A stretch of 64,000 nucleotides of DNA from Pseudomonadales bacterium. GTDB taxonomy: Bacteria > Pseudomonadota > Gammaproteobacteria > Pseudomonadales > Azotimanducaceae. Made by a program: the position numbers and the translations under genes. Under the pieces are notes generated by a model, which was given only the letters and a program-made list of their open reading frames with translations, did no database searches and was not told where the DNA came from. Below are positions 28,024-37,809 of this stretch, piece after piece. The DNA is taken from assembly GCA_041395945.1 (NCBI GenBank), contig JAWKZN010000002.1, forward strand, positions 930,001-994,000, given 5' to 3'. Position 1 is the first letter of the stretch. Each line of letters begins with the position of its first letter.

Positions 28024-28545
28024 ATGTCCGAAGAGGAAGAGTTCGAGATATTCGACGCCGAAGGCCGCCTGCTCGGCCGGATGCCGCGCAGTCGCGTGCA
28101 CGCCGAGGGTCACTGGCACAAGTCGGCCCACGTCTATCTGTACGACGACGCTGGTCGCCTCTGGATGCAGAAACGGGTGATCGACAAGGACATCTGCGGT
28201 GGACTCTGGGACTACAGCGTGGGCGAGCACCTGCAACCCGGCGAGACGTTTCTGGAGGCCGCCCACCGCGGCCTGGAAGAAGAACTCGGGGTGCGCGAGA
28301 GTGCGCTCGTGTGCCTGGGCGAACCCCGGAAAGGCCGGGCGGAATTCCCCGAGCTCGGTATTCTCGACTGCGAGCTGCAGCAGGCGTTCAAGGGTGTGCA
28401 CGACGGCCCGGTCACTGCGAATGCCGCGGAGGTTGAGGAAATGCGTGCCGTCACCCTGGCGGAACTCGAGCGCTGGGTCAGCGCCCGACCTGCAGACTTC
28501 ACCCCCTGGTTTCTTCGTGATCTCGAGGTTTACGGTATTCTCTAA
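28024..28545 (+). CDS. Nudix hydrolase with altered Nudix box
   Basis: A 173-residue protein related to YfcD/isopentenyl-diphosphate isomerase-type Nudix proteins. The box region GEHLQPGETFLEAAHRGLEEELGV lies at about residues 66-89. Compared with the consensus G-x5-E-x7-R-E-U-x-E-E-x-G-U, the first Gly is Glu and the Glu after Arg is Gly, while the metal-binding Glu-Glu pair is kept. It probably hydrolyses a nucleoside diphosphate derivative; the substrate is unknown. It is divergent from the glycerol operon. Confidence 0.8.
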   Translation: MSEEEEFEIFDAEGRLLGRMPRSRVHAEGHWHKSAHVYLYDDAGRLWMQKRVIDKDICGGLWDYSVGEHLQPGETFLEAAHRGLEEELGVRESALVCLGEPRKGRAEFPELGILDCELQQAFKGVHDGPVTANAAEVEEMRAVTLAELERWVSARPADFTPWFLRDLEVYGIL

Positions 28546-28555
28546 GGACCTGTAA

Positions 28556-29386
28556 CTAGCCGCCGCCGTTTCCCAGTAGCTGCACCTCCCGCTGGGGAAA
28601 GGGAATGGACAGCCCGTTCGCGCCGATGGCCTGGAACACCGCGAGATTCACCCGGTGTTTGACCCCGAAGTAGCGCTCGGTCGGCACCCAGAAGCGGTAA
28701 TCGATATCAATGGAAGAAGCACCGAAGGCACCGATGCCGACCTGTGGCGGTGGCTCAGTGGCAACCCCTTCCACCGACAGCACAGCCCTGCGAATGACGT
28801 CGATCGCCTGTACCGGATCGTCCCGGTAGGCGATTCCCACCAGCCCTTCGACGATCCGGTACTGATTGGAGTTGGTGTGGATTTCACCCGCGATCTGTTT
28901 GTTCGGGATCACAATGCGCTCACCGTCCTCGGTGCGCAGTACCGTCGTGGCCAGACTGATGTCTTCCACCATGCCGGAACACCCCTGCACCGTGATCGTG
29001 TCTCCCACCTGATACATCCGGGTAAGAATGATCACCAGCCCGGCCCCGTAGTTGGACACCGGCCCCTGCAGGGCGAAGCTGGCCCCCACCGCCAGACCGC
29101 CGATGGCGGCAATGAGCGGGGTGATACTGACCCCGAGCTGACTGAGCGCCACGATCAGGAAGATGCCGACCACCACCAGCCGCACCGTACTGGCGATGAA
29201 CTGGCGCAGGGTGACATCGACTTCGCGGCGTTCCAGCACCCCAAGCAGCAGACGGGACACCCAGCCTCCGACCATGAAGCCACCGATCAGTACCAGCACT
29301 GCTCCCAGCAGCTGAAACGAGTAGGTGACGAGGAAATTCACCACCAGCTGATACACTTGATCCACCAGCGCCAGTTGCTCCTGCAT
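28556..29386 (-). CDS. MscS-family mechanosensitive channel
   Basis: A 276-residue protein of the small MscS type. Three N-terminal helices end with the pore helix AAIGGLAVGASFALQGPVSNYGAGL (around 93-117), rich in Ala and Gly as required for helix packing. The beta domain follows with YQVGDTITVQG and the conserved IPNKQI. It opens under membrane tension to release solutes on osmotic downshock. Confidence 0.92.
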   Translation of the reverse strand: MQEQLALVDQVYQLVVNFLVTYSFQLLGAVLVLIGGFMVGGWVSRLLLGVLERREVDVTLRQFIASTVRLVVVGIFLIVALSQLGVSITPLIAAIGGLAVGASFALQGPVSNYGAGLVIILTRMYQVGDTITVQGCSGMVEDISLATTVLRTEDGERIVIPNKQIAGEIHTNSNQYRIVEGLVGIAYRDDPVQAIDVIRRAVLSVEGVATEPPPQVGIGAFGASSIDIDYRFWVPTERYFGVKHRVNLAVFQAIGANGLSIPFPQREVQLLGNGGG

Positions 29387-29483
29387 ATCGAGAATCTCCC
29401 TGAACTTGAACTTCGGAATTACTGCACCGGCCGGATTTTAAGTAAAGAGCAGCACCGCCTACAGTGCGCTGACTGGTGACTCA

Positions 29484-30466
29484 GTGCTGATCCGCATGGA
29501 TCAGGCAGATGCCTGGGTATGGGTAACCGGTTTCGTCGCTTACGACCTGTGCTACTACTTCTCTCACCGTTACGGTCACGAGTGGCGAATATTGTGGGCG
29601 TCTCATGTGGCCCATCACCAGAGTGAGGAATTCAATCTCTCCACCGCCCTGCGTCAGACCAGTACCGGATTTATCAGTTCCGGGTGCATACCGAACACGT
29701 GCGGCGGATCGGTGTGCTGGAATGGCTGCTGGTGACACCCTCCAACCACCGGGTGCATCACGCCAGGAACCCGGAGTATCTGGATCGCAACTACGGCGGG
29801 GTGTTCATTGTCTGGGACCGCCTGTTCCGTACCTTCAAAGACGAAGACCCCGCCCAGCCCTGCGTGTACGGCACGACCGTGCCACTGGCGAGCTGGAATC
29901 CTCTGTGGGCAAATTTTCACGTCTGGTATGAAGGCGCCGCCGACATGCTGCGCACCCGGCATTTCGCCGACAGATTCCTGCTCTGGTTCAAAGGTCCGGG
30001 CTGGCGTCCCAGAGATCTGCGCGATCAGCCCAGGAGCGACTGGCGTGCGCCCAAGTTCTCACCCACGGTATCCGCCTTCGCCCGCGCCTACATCTTCGCC
30101 CGGTTCTGGGTGATTCTGGTCGCCACTTTCGACGTGCTCTATGGCGGTCTTCCGCAGATGCCGACCCTCATTGCCGCGGCACTGCTGGTCTACAGCTTCT
30201 ATGTACAGGGTGTCTGGCTGGAAGGGCGGCCCTGGGGTACAGCGCTGGAGTGGCTGCGACTGGCCGCCACAGGCCTCTTTCTCTGGTGGGGCGCACTGAC
30301 CACGCCGGCACTGTGGCCGCCCATCCTGGTCGAAGGCGGCAGCGCCTACCTGCTGGTGTGCGCGGCCGTCCTGCTCTGGGCGACACGGCGGGGCCATGTT
30401 AATCTCCCGACTGCGCCAGGCCTTGAGCCGGCGCATCAACCCGCCGGTGGCGGTTCGCAGGGTTAG
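29484..30466 (+). pseudogene. Remnant of a sterol desaturase / fatty-acid hydroxylase family gene
   Basis: Two out-of-frame pieces belong to one family. The first (29484-29669) has the histidine motifs FSHRYGHE and HVAHHQSEEFN. The second, from about 29669, resumes in another frame with YQFRVHTEHV and then NHRVHHARNPEYLDRNYGG. The join falls after LRQTSTGF, where normal members have about 30 more residues, so an internal deletion caused the shift. The N-terminal membrane helices before FVAYDLCYYF are also missing, with a stop just upstream. The C-terminal helices are intact. The gene is non-functional as it stands. Confidence 0.8.
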
Positions 30467-30621
30467 CCGAAGACATCTGCCCTACCAGATAAAAGGCCGA
30501 CCAGACAAAGGAGAAGCGCAGCGCTCCTTCGAGCGTTGCACCCCAGCGAACAGGAACCCCGGCGATGTCACCCCAGGTGGGCAACGCGCAGCACGCGTCG
30601 CCACCATGATTGGAGGTTCCC

Positions 30622-31113
30622 ATGCGACACTCTCGTTTCGGTTGTTACGGCTGGCTCGGCTGGCCCCGCTATGCGCACGCCTATGGCTGGGCAGGTCCCA
30701 ACGACACAGACGATCGCGGCAAGCGGTCGTCGTCCGCCTACGAACACCGCAGCCACTCCGGCCGGCGTTCGAGCGGCTTCGGCGCGCGCCGACCCCTGCG
30801 TTATCTGAGCTATCAGCTCGACCTCGATGAATCCCAGCGCCGCAAACTCGCGGCAGCACTGGATAAGTTGAAGGTGGCCCAGGAGCAGGCCGCGCTCGAC
30901 GAAAAGAAGACGGTGGGCAGTCTGGCCGATCTGCTCACTCGTGCAGACTCATCCATCGACGCCATCCGCGCAGCACTCGCACCCCGGGTGCAGAGTGCCG
31001 AGCAGTTGCAGGCCATCTCGGCGGCGGCGCTGGAAGAGATCGTGGTGATGCTGGATCCGGATCAGCGGGAGGAATTTTCCTACCTGCTGCGCACTGGCGC
31101 ATTCCGGATCTGA
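30622..31113 (+). CDS. CpxP/Spy-like small protein
   Basis: A 163-residue protein from the ATG at 30622, preceded by GGAGG at 7 bases. The first 60 residues are rich in Gly, Ser, Arg and aromatic residues; the rest is helical with DLDESQRRKLAAALDKL and LDPDQREEFSYLL, the repeated L-D-x-x-Q pattern of Spy/CpxP proteins. Known Spy/CpxP proteins are periplasmic, but no signal peptide is visible here, so the location is uncertain. It is followed by a hairpin with a GCAA loop. Confidence 0.65.
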   Translation: MRHSRFGCYGWLGWPRYAHAYGWAGPNDTDDRGKRSSSAYEHRSHSGRRSSGFGARRPLRYLSYQLDLDESQRRKLAAALDKLKVAQEQAALDEKKTVGSLADLLTRADSSIDAIRAALAPRVQSAEQLQAISAAALEEIVVMLDPDQREEFSYLLRTGAFRI

Positions 31114-31131
31114 GCTAGCTCAGCTGCAACA

Positions 31132-31157
31132 CAGACGGGGCCGCAAGGCCTCGTCTG
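31132..31157 (+). terminator. Hairpin, likely terminator
   Basis: CAGACGGGGCC-GCAA-GGCCTCGTCTG forms an 11-bp stem (one G-T wobble) with a GNRA loop, 18 bases after the CpxP-like gene. The U tract is short (TTCTG), so it may be inefficient. Confidence 0.6.
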
Positions 31158-31212
31158 TTCTGCCACCGGGGAAGACCCGGCACAGCGGTCCGGAAATGCT
31201 CGTTACAGGTTT

Positions 31213-33570
31213 CTAGAACAGACCCATCTGCCGGTCGTCGCCGATTACCTGAGCAAAATCGAGATCGAGGGTCGCCAGCACAGGTTCGGCCACCGGGCGG
31301 ATCTGTCGTTCCAGGTAATGTTCCCGATCCGGCTCGCTGCGCAGCATGTCCACCGGTTCAGGACCCGACACCGTCATCAGATAGGCGATGATCCGCGGCA
31401 CTGCCTGCCCGGACTCCACCAGCCGCCGCGCTGCGGTAACGTGGGGTGGTGTGTTAGCCGTGTACGTCTCCAGCGGTTTGCGCAGGCCTTTGCGGTAGAC
31501 GAGCTGATTGTCCAGATCACCGGCGCGCAGCTGCTTCACCACCTTCGCCAGATAATCGGCTACCGGCTGGTCCCGGAAGAGTCGGGCATAGAGTTCCCGC
31601 TGCACGATCTTGGCAAGCTCGGTCCAGTCCCGCCGCACCACTTCCATGCCCACAAATTCAAGCGCGTCCGCCGCATCGCCTGATTTAAGTCCCACATAGC
31701 GCTTGCGCGCACCACCGGCACCGTGCCGCACCGAAGGCAGGAAGAGCTTGGTGTAGAGCTTCTCGAATTCCAGTTCCAGGCGGCTGCTGACCGACCAGCG
31801 TGATTCGATGTAGCGTGCCACGTCGGCATTGAACTGCGCGGTGAGCGACCGCCCGAGTGCCTCTGCCGCTGTAGCTTCTTCCGCCCCGGAGCCGACGAAC
31901 ACGCTGTCCGTATCGCCGTAGAGCACCCGGTAGCCGCGCGCTTCGAACCACTCACGACTCCAGTTCAGAAAGTGCCGTCCCTGGCCGGTGATGGCATTGG
32001 CGATATCGGGATTGTGGAACCGGCAGGCCGGCGTGCCGAGCACGCCGTAGAAGGAATTCATCAGTATCTTGATGGCCTGGGACGCCACGGCGTCACCGCT
32101 CCGCTTGGCGGCCTCCCTGCGCGGAAACAGCTCATCGAGAATACCGGGCAGGATGCCCGGCGCCCGTTCGAACGCCGCACCGTTGACCAGGCGGATGTGC
32201 TGGCGCTCCGCGCGCTCTGCGGGCACGTAGCCGAGTGGATCGATGTTGAAGGTTCGGATCAGGCTCGGGTACAGGCTCTTGAAGTCGAATACCCAGACCA
32301 GGTCGTGCACGCCGGTCACCGGTTCGAATACTTCGCCACCCGCCTGTGCTTCGTGCACGCGCGAGTCATCCGACTGCACACTGGGTGCAACCACATGGCG
32401 CTGGCGCAGCGCGGCCAGATAAAGAAAGTCGAAGGAGGCGATGCTGGCGGACACCCGATCCGGCGTCATCCCGGTAAGACGGCTGCGGGCGATGGCCAGC
32501 GGCACCAGATTCAACCGCTCGAGGATTTCCACGACCAGCCGTGCATCCGTATGCGCGTAGCGCACGAAGCCTTCGAGATCCTGTTCGTAACGGTGCAGGA
32601 TCTCCGCGGCCCGATCGTGCACGTCGCCTTCCAGCGCTTTGCCTTCACCGAGGACGACACGCGCCACCGCATCCAGACCGTATTCATCGAAGCGCAGGAA
32701 GGCGCCGCGCACCAGGTCCATGCCATCGAGCACCACCCGCCCGGGAATATCCGCACTGCCGCTGCCGAAGTAGCCTTGCGCTGCGCGCAGCCGGATCTGC
32801 CCCGGCCCCCTGCCCAGGGCGAGGGTCGTGCGCACCCGCACAGCGATACGCTGCAGCACACTCAGATCGAAATCGATGACATTCCAGCCCGTCAGCACAT
32901 CCGGATCGAACTGTGCCACCCGGGCACAGAAGGCGTCGATCGTGCTGCACTCGTCCGGAAAGCCGCGTGCCAGTGGCGGCATGTTGCGCCCGGACGGATC
33001 CACGACCAGCACCTCTTCGAGCAGCACTTCCCCGCTCTGAGGATGCCGGCCGTGCAACGCGATCGCCAGCAGACGCTCAGCCGCCCAGTCAGTCTCAATG
33101 TCGAAGGACAGCACCCGGGGCGCGAACTCGGCATCCGCGGGACCGATATCCGGCTCATCGAAGACCCAGTTCACACCGTCGCCCGGTTGCGCATCACCTT
33201 CGATCACGCAGCCGCCCCGGATGTTGCGGTCGATGAGATAACGCACGGCGAAGCGCACGTCCGCCTCGTAGGTCGGGATCTGCTGCTGATGCAGGCGATC
33301 GCGAACCGCGGGTGCATCCTGGGGTATCGCCACTTCGACCCGGGCAACCGGGGTGCCCGCAAACGTCCGCTCCGTGGATTCTGCCACCCGCACGGCACCC
33401 ACCTGGCGGGCGGCTTCCATCGCGCGTGCGGGCACATAGAAATGTGGCCGCTGCCGGCGATCGCGCACCAGAAAGGTCTCCCCACCGGTGAGACGCCCGT
33501 AGAGATGCACTACCGGCACGCCGTTGTGGATACGGTAGCTGGCCTGCAGGATGAAACCGGTTGCTCTCAT
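31213..33570 (-). CDS. polB: DNA polymerase II (family B)
   Basis: 785 residues, the length of E. coli Pol II. I chose the ATG at 33570 because MRATGFILQASYR aligns with the known N-terminus; the frame stays open about 500 bases further upstream, but into the divergent photolyase gene. The 3'-5' exonuclease motif is FDIETD (Asp157, Glu159). Polymerase motifs are DFKSLYPS (429-436), KILMNSFYGVLG and YGDTDSVFV (551-559), all intact. The C-terminus ends QMGLF, a clamp-binding-type tail. It restarts replication and bypasses lesions. LexA control is plausible, but I did not find a clear SOS box. Confidence 0.95.
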   Translation of the reverse strand: MRATGFILQASYRIHNGVPVVHLYGRLTGGETFLVRDRRQRPHFYVPARAMEAARQVGAVRVAESTERTFAGTPVARVEVAIPQDAPAVRDRLHQQQIPTYEADVRFAVRYLIDRNIRGGCVIEGDAQPGDGVNWVFDEPDIGPADAEFAPRVLSFDIETDWAAERLLAIALHGRHPQSGEVLLEEVLVVDPSGRNMPPLARGFPDECSTIDAFCARVAQFDPDVLTGWNVIDFDLSVLQRIAVRVRTTLALGRGPGQIRLRAAQGYFGSGSADIPGRVVLDGMDLVRGAFLRFDEYGLDAVARVVLGEGKALEGDVHDRAAEILHRYEQDLEGFVRYAHTDARLVVEILERLNLVPLAIARSRLTGMTPDRVSASIASFDFLYLAALRQRHVVAPSVQSDDSRVHEAQAGGEVFEPVTGVHDLVWVFDFKSLYPSLIRTFNIDPLGYVPAERAERQHIRLVNGAAFERAPGILPGILDELFPRREAAKRSGDAVASQAIKILMNSFYGVLGTPACRFHNPDIANAITGQGRHFLNWSREWFEARGYRVLYGDTDSVFVGSGAEEATAAEALGRSLTAQFNADVARYIESRWSVSSRLELEFEKLYTKLFLPSVRHGAGGARKRYVGLKSGDAADALEFVGMEVVRRDWTELAKIVQRELYARLFRDQPVADYLAKVVKQLRAGDLDNQLVYRKGLRKPLETYTANTPPHVTAARRLVESGQAVPRIIAYLMTVSGPEPVDMLRSEPDREHYLERQIRPVAEPVLATLDLDFAQVIGDDRQMGLF

Positions 33571-33708
33571 GAACGGGATTGTGCCGCTCATCCAGTGCCC
33601 GCACCACGCCTGTGGATTTCCGTCACGAGAACGGGCCACGTAGACTACCGCGATGCTGTTGTGTCCAGTATCGAGACCCGACCCGTCGAACCAGCCGGCC
33701 GAGCGGAC

Positions 33709-35151
33709 GTGACCGCCGTTGTCTGGTACCGCAACGACCTGCGTACAGTGGACAATCCCGCATTGTGGGACGCCTGCGAGCAACACCCGGACGGTGTTAC
33801 CGCCGTTTTTCTGGTCGCCGAGCGCCAGTGGCGCAAACACGATGTCGGCGATGTACGGCTCGCCTACCTGCGCGAAACCCTGGCGCAACTCGAAATCGAG
33901 CTTAAGCGCCTGAAGATTCCCCTGCGCATCGAAGCAGCACCCACCTTCGCAGACGCCCCCGGGGTCATGGTGCGCGTATTGCGGGAGACCGGTGCCCGGG
34001 CGCTCTACAGCAACGCCGAGTATCCATACAACGAAATGCGGCGTGACGCTGCCGTGGCGCGCGCCTGCGCAGACAGCGGCGTGCGCTTCGAGCAGCGTCA
34101 CGGCGGACTGATCCTGCCGCCGGGCTCTGTGCTGACCGCCGCCGGATCACCCTACACCGTGTTCACACCCTTCAAGCGGCGCTGGCTCGAGACTCTGACA
34201 CCGGACGACTACACGCCGCTGCCCGCACCGCGCACCACACCGCAGCGCAAGACCAACACCCAGCCACCTGCAGGCACTGCGCGTGCCGCCGCGCTGGCAA
34301 CCCTGCCCGTGCTCCCGGCGGACCCGGACTGGCCGGCAGGGGAGGTCGCCGCCCGGCAAAGGCTCACCGAGTTCCTCGACACCCGGATCACCGGCTACGC
34401 GTCGAACCGGGATTTTCCCCATCAGCACGCGACTTCCCGTCTGTCCGCCCACCTGGCCATCGGCAGTCTGTCCGCGCGCAGCGCGCTCGCGGCTGCAAGG
34501 GAGCGCAACGGCGGGCGCCTGAATGCAAAACCCGGTCCCTTTCCCGGCATCGATACCTGGATCAGCGAGCTGATCTGGCGCGAATTCTATCGCCACGTGG
34601 TTGCCCTGTTTCCCCATGTGAGCAGGGGCCAGGCATTTCACCGGGAGTTCGATCGACTGCAGTGGCGTCAGGACCCGGGCACCCTGGATGCCTGGAAAGC
34701 GGGCGCGACCGGCTATCCGCTGGTCGACGCGGCCATGCGTCAGCTTGCGCAAACCGGCTTCATGCACAATCGGCTGCGAATGGTCAGCGCCATGTTCCTT
34801 TCCAAACATCTGCTCATCGACTGGCGCGAGGGAGAACGCCATTTCATGCAGCATCTGCGCGATGGCGACTTTGCCTCGAACAACGGCGGCTGGCAGTGGA
34901 GCGCATCCACCGGAACAGACGCGGCCCCTTACTTCCGCATTTTCAATCCGGGCAGTCAGATGAAGAAGTTCGATCCGGACGGCAGCTTCGTACGCCGCTT
35001 CGTGCCCGAGTCCCTGGCACCGGCGGACGGATTGTTCGCCGATTCCGACGCGGCATCTGCCGCGGCGAATGCCGGGCCCTATCCGGCACCCATCGTCGAC
35101 CACCGTTTTGCACGACAGCGCGCGCTGGACTTCTTCAAATCGAAGCCCTGA
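33709..35151 (+). CDS. phrB: Deoxyribodipyrimidine photolyase
   Basis: 480 residues. The GTG at 33709 gives MTAVVWYRNDLRTVDN, matching the photolyase start; the open frame continues upstream inside the polB region but lacks family sequence. The FAD-binding C-terminal half has WISELIWREFYRH, PLVDAAMRQL, MHNRLRM and the signature FASNNGGWQWSASTGTDAAPYFRIFNP-like segment with its conserved tryptophans. It repairs UV-induced pyrimidine dimers with light. It is divergent from polB, pairing two DNA-damage genes. Confidence 0.95.
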   Translation: MTAVVWYRNDLRTVDNPALWDACEQHPDGVTAVFLVAERQWRKHDVGDVRLAYLRETLAQLEIELKRLKIPLRIEAAPTFADAPGVMVRVLRETGARALYSNAEYPYNEMRRDAAVARACADSGVRFEQRHGGLILPPGSVLTAAGSPYTVFTPFKRRWLETLTPDDYTPLPAPRTTPQRKTNTQPPAGTARAAALATLPVLPADPDWPAGEVAARQRLTEFLDTRITGYASNRDFPHQHATSRLSAHLAIGSLSARSALAAARERNGGRLNAKPGPFPGIDTWISELIWREFYRHVVALFPHVSRGQAFHREFDRLQWRQDPGTLDAWKAGATGYPLVDAAMRQLAQTGFMHNRLRMVSAMFLSKHLLIDWREGERHFMQHLRDGDFASNNGGWQWSASTGTDAAPYFRIFNPGSQMKKFDPDGSFVRRFVPESLAPADGLFADSDAASAAANAGPYPAPIVDHRFARQRALDFFKSKP

Positions 35152-35172
35152 GTATCCCCGTGGGCTGACCGA

Positions 35173-35553
35173 TCAGTCACCCGAATCCCTCTCGGAAAAG
35201 CACAGCACGTACCCGTCGAGATCGAGTACGTAGAAGTCCTCCGCGCCCCAGGGCTGCCGCGTCACGGCCCGAAGTATGGAAGCGCCGCGAGCCTGCAGCT
35301 CCGTATACAGCCCCTTCACATCCTCGACTTCGATGAAGGCGTCCACATGGTCGTTGTCCAGTACGTGCGCTCTGGCGCCTGGCAGTTTGTCCGCGCCTTT
35401 GAGATGAATCTCCACCCCATCGCGCTCGACGCTTCCGTAGAAGCCGCCGTAGTCGATCTTTCTGCTGAAGCCCAGACACTGCTCGTAGTGCGCGATGGCG
35501 GCATTCAGATCGGCAACCAGCAGCTGCGGAGAGACAGATTTCAGATTGACCAT
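35173..35553 (-). CDS. VOC-family (glyoxalase/bleomycin-resistance fold) protein
   Basis: About 126 residues from the ATG at 35553. Two beta-alpha-beta-beta-beta modules are seen: SPQLLVADLNAAIAHYEQCLGFS and HVDAFIEVEDVKGLYTELQARGA, ending with FYVLDLDGYVLCFSE, where the Glu is a usual metal ligand. Substrate is unknown. It is convergent with the photolyase. Confidence 0.82.
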   Translation of the reverse strand: MVNLKSVSPQLLVADLNAAIAHYEQCLGFSRKIDYGGFYGSVERDGVEIHLKGADKLPGARAHVLDNDHVDAFIEVEDVKGLYTELQARGASILRAVTRQPWGAEDFYVLDLDGYVLCFSERDSGD

Positions 35554-35736
35554 GTTCGCTCGATCTCCCGTTGCAGACCCGGTTCGGCGTGCATCCCGAG
35601 TTGCGAACCGTTCAGGAAACTTCGGTGAAGTGCTCCACGATGGGAAACGGATCATAAAAGTGATGCAGCAGCGCCTTCCACTCCTGCTATCGAGGTGACC
35701 GCCATTCGGGTGAAAGGATATCTGCCGCGCACTGTC

Positions 35737-36114
35737 TCAAGTCTGCTTCGGCACTTTGTTGTAGCCCCTGTCACCGAAAGGGGACAGTTTCTCCACCCAG
35801 AGGGCTTCGAGTACGTCCAGATCTTCCCCAGGGTCGTAGCCAGGATCTTTCAGCGGCTCCAGCAGATCCAGAATCTCGAACTCGAAGGCGTCCGCTCCCC
35901 ATTCATTCCAGTCGGACTGCAGTGCCTCATTGCGGTCACTGTTGGTTTTCAGATCCATGCGGTGGCGGTTGAAGCGCGCGCGGATGTCCCGGCTCGCGGC
36001 AACCAGACATCGGCCATTACGGGTATTGCGTACGCAGTACACGCCCATGTCTTTCGGCGTACGCCGGTATTCGTCGATCAGCGCCTTTCTGTCTGCTTTG
36101 GATTGTTCGGTCAC
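35737..36114 (-). CDS. GIY-YIG nuclease-fold protein
   Basis: 125 residues. MGVYCVRNTRNGRCLVAAS is the GIY-YIG core, with GVY and CLV for the two halves, followed by Arg in IRARFNRHRMDL and a Glu-rich C-terminal helix (LDVLEALWVEKL). Closely similar stand-alone proteins are widespread in proteobacteria; whether they cut DNA is unclear. The second tyrosine of the classical motif is not obvious, so activity should not be assumed. Confidence 0.75.
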   Translation of the reverse strand: MTEQSKADRKALIDEYRRTPKDMGVYCVRNTRNGRCLVAASRDIRARFNRHRMDLKTNSDRNEALQSDWNEWGADAFEFEILDLLEPLKDPGYDPGEDLDVLEALWVEKLSPFGDRGYNKVPKQT

Positions 36115-36203
36115 CGGCCGTTCTCTCTTTCAATCACCTGCAACTACCTCAATTGTCCACTGGCACATAACCGCTTATCGATTGTCCGGCCGCAAAAACC
36201 CAT

Positions 36204-36614
36204 CTACCCACGGATTCTGGCGAGTCCAGCGGGTAACAACACCAGCAGACCGATCATCAGATAGTAGATCGTGCCGGTCAGCGGATCCCGCTCGAAAAGT
36301 ATTTCCCGCAGAGACAGTTCACGCAACCACAGTCCCACCAGCACATCGAACACCAGCACGCCCAGTGCCGCGATCCCACCCACGATAAGGAGTAGTGAAG
36401 TCCGCTGCGGACAGCGCTGCACGACAATGCGGGCGGCAAGCACCATCACCACCAGCATCACCGGAAACTCCACCAGCTCTGCCGATCGCTCGCCAATCCA
36501 GGGCGCCAGCCACAAGGTACGCAGCACGCCCAGCAGAAACCCGGCAAGGAAGACGGTACTGAAATAGAGCAGACCCAGCCGCAGCGTCTGCAGCAGAGCG
36601 GATGGCTCACCCAA
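36204..36614 (-). CDS. Four-helix membrane protein of unknown function
   Basis: About 136 residues from a TTG at 36614 that overlaps the end of the GNAT gene by 8 bases. Hydrophobic segments start at LGLLYFSTVFLAGFLLGVL, FPVMLVVMVLAARIVV, LLLIVGGIAALGVLVFDVLVG and IYYLMIGLLVLLPAGL. A longer frame upstream lies within the GNAT gene and is polar, so it was not used. I recognise no family. Confidence 0.6.
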   Translation of the reverse strand: MGEPSALLQTLRLGLLYFSTVFLAGFLLGVLRTLWLAPWIGERSAELVEFPVMLVVMVLAARIVVQRCPQRTSLLLIVGGIAALGVLVFDVLVGLWLRELSLREILFERDPLTGTIYYLMIGLLVLLPAGLARIRG

Positions 36615-37809
36615 TGCGCATCTCCCAGCCGAACTCGACCATCTGCAGCCGCGTGGCGACCGCCCGGGAAGCCGCGTTGTCCCAGGTTGTGCTGTACAGC
36701 GCCAGGGCACCTGCAGCCTGCACCCTTGCCGCCCAGGCCGCCACCGCATTGACGCCGTGACCGCGGCGGCGGAAAGCGGGCAGGGTCTCCACCCCGGCGG
36801 CGTGGGCCGTCTGCGTTATCCGCACACTGGCACAGACCGAGACCGCCTGGTCGTCGTCAAGACTGACGACAAAGGGCTGCTGATGAGCAACGTCCGGGAC
36901 CCAGGCTTCCAGACCATCGCGCAACAGTCCCTGCTGCGCTGCGGTGACCGCTCTGGTCTGATAGCGACCCGATAGCGGATGCGTGAAGTTTTTCCTGCAC
37001 ACAAAAGTCGGTCCCGAAACTGTCTCACCGGCAACGCCCAGATCCGCGAGCAGCCGGACCATCTCAGCCCGCTGGTTTGCCGTTTCCACAGCGGAAGCGG
37101 AATCCGTCCAGCGCCAGCTCCGCAGGGCGGCTTCGAGCGCCGCACTCTGATCAATCGGCAGGTCGCTGCGCAAACGCCAGCTCCAGGAATTCGCCGTACG
37201 CCCCATCCAGAACAGGGGAGCAGGCCGTTTCAGCCAGTCGTTGATGCACAGCATGCGGTCTCTGGCGTTGTGTTCGTACATCGCCGCGACGTGGGCGTGC
37301 ATGAGCGTCTCCGCGTCAAGATGCCGGACCATACCAATGCGCCGGGTCATACCGAGCGCCCGCTCATGGCGCAGCGCGGCATCCACGTGGGGATAGGTCA
37401 ACTCCCCCGTGATGTCTTCAAACCCTGCGCTTCGATAGAAGGGTGCGTTCCAGGGGATGTCCGCAAACGTCGTCAGTGTGACAGCACGCATGCTGCCCGC
37501 GGCAGCGGCATGGATCACATCCTCCAGCAGCCCGCGACCGATGCCCCGGCGACCCTGATCCGGGTGTACCGAAAGCTGCTGCAGATGCAGCACATCCTCG
37601 TGTGCGATACCCCAGAGATAGCCGACCACCGATCCGCTCACCTCAGCCACCCGCAGCCATCCCTGTTCGAGGGATGGCAGATAGGCGCTGTCCGGCACAT
37701 CAGCTGCGACATCCGGCAGTCGCCCCGCCGGAAACATCTGATCCGCCACTGCGTCGATCGGATCGAAGGCGCCCAGGTCAGCCCGCTTCGCCATGCGTAC
37801 AAGGAACAT
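36607..37809 (-). CDS. Tandem GNAT acetyltransferase
   Basis: 400 residues containing two GNAT folds. The first has the acetyl-CoA loop HPDQGRRGIGRGLLEDV (about residues 86-102); the second has LPAFRRRGHGVNAVAAWAARV near 345-365, followed by TTWDNAASRAVATRLQMVEFG. Between them is a linker with no motif. It is preceded by the HAD gene whose stop overlaps its start by one base. The acetyl acceptor is unknown. Confidence 0.85.
   Translation of the reverse strand: MFLVRMAKRADLGAFDPIDAVADQMFPAGRLPDVAADVPDSAYLPSLEQGWLRVAEVSGSVVGYLWGIAHEDVLHLQQLSVHPDQGRRGIGRGLLEDVIHAAAAGSMRAVTLTTFADIPWNAPFYRSAGFEDITGELTYPHVDAALRHERALGMTRRIGMVRHLDAETLMHAHVAAMYEHNARDRMLCINDWLKRPAPLFWMGRTANSWSWRLRSDLPIDQSAALEAALRSWRWTDSASAVETANQRAEMVRLLADLGVAGETVSGPTFVCRKNFTHPLSGRYQTRAVTAAQQGLLRDGLEAWVPDVAHQQPFVVSLDDDQAVSVCASVRITQTAHAAGVETLPAFRRRGHGVNAVAAWAARVQAAGALALYSTTWDNAASRAVATRLQMVEFGWEMRIG

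Noticed and set aside
30399..30623. 74-codon minus-strand frame between the pseudogene and the CpxP-like gene
   Set aside because: One hydrophobic stretch only, antisense to the pseudogene end, and no ribosome-binding site.
31972..33708. Long upstream extension of the photolyase frame
   Set aside because: It is antisense to polB and has no family sequence; the photolyase N-terminus starts at 33709.
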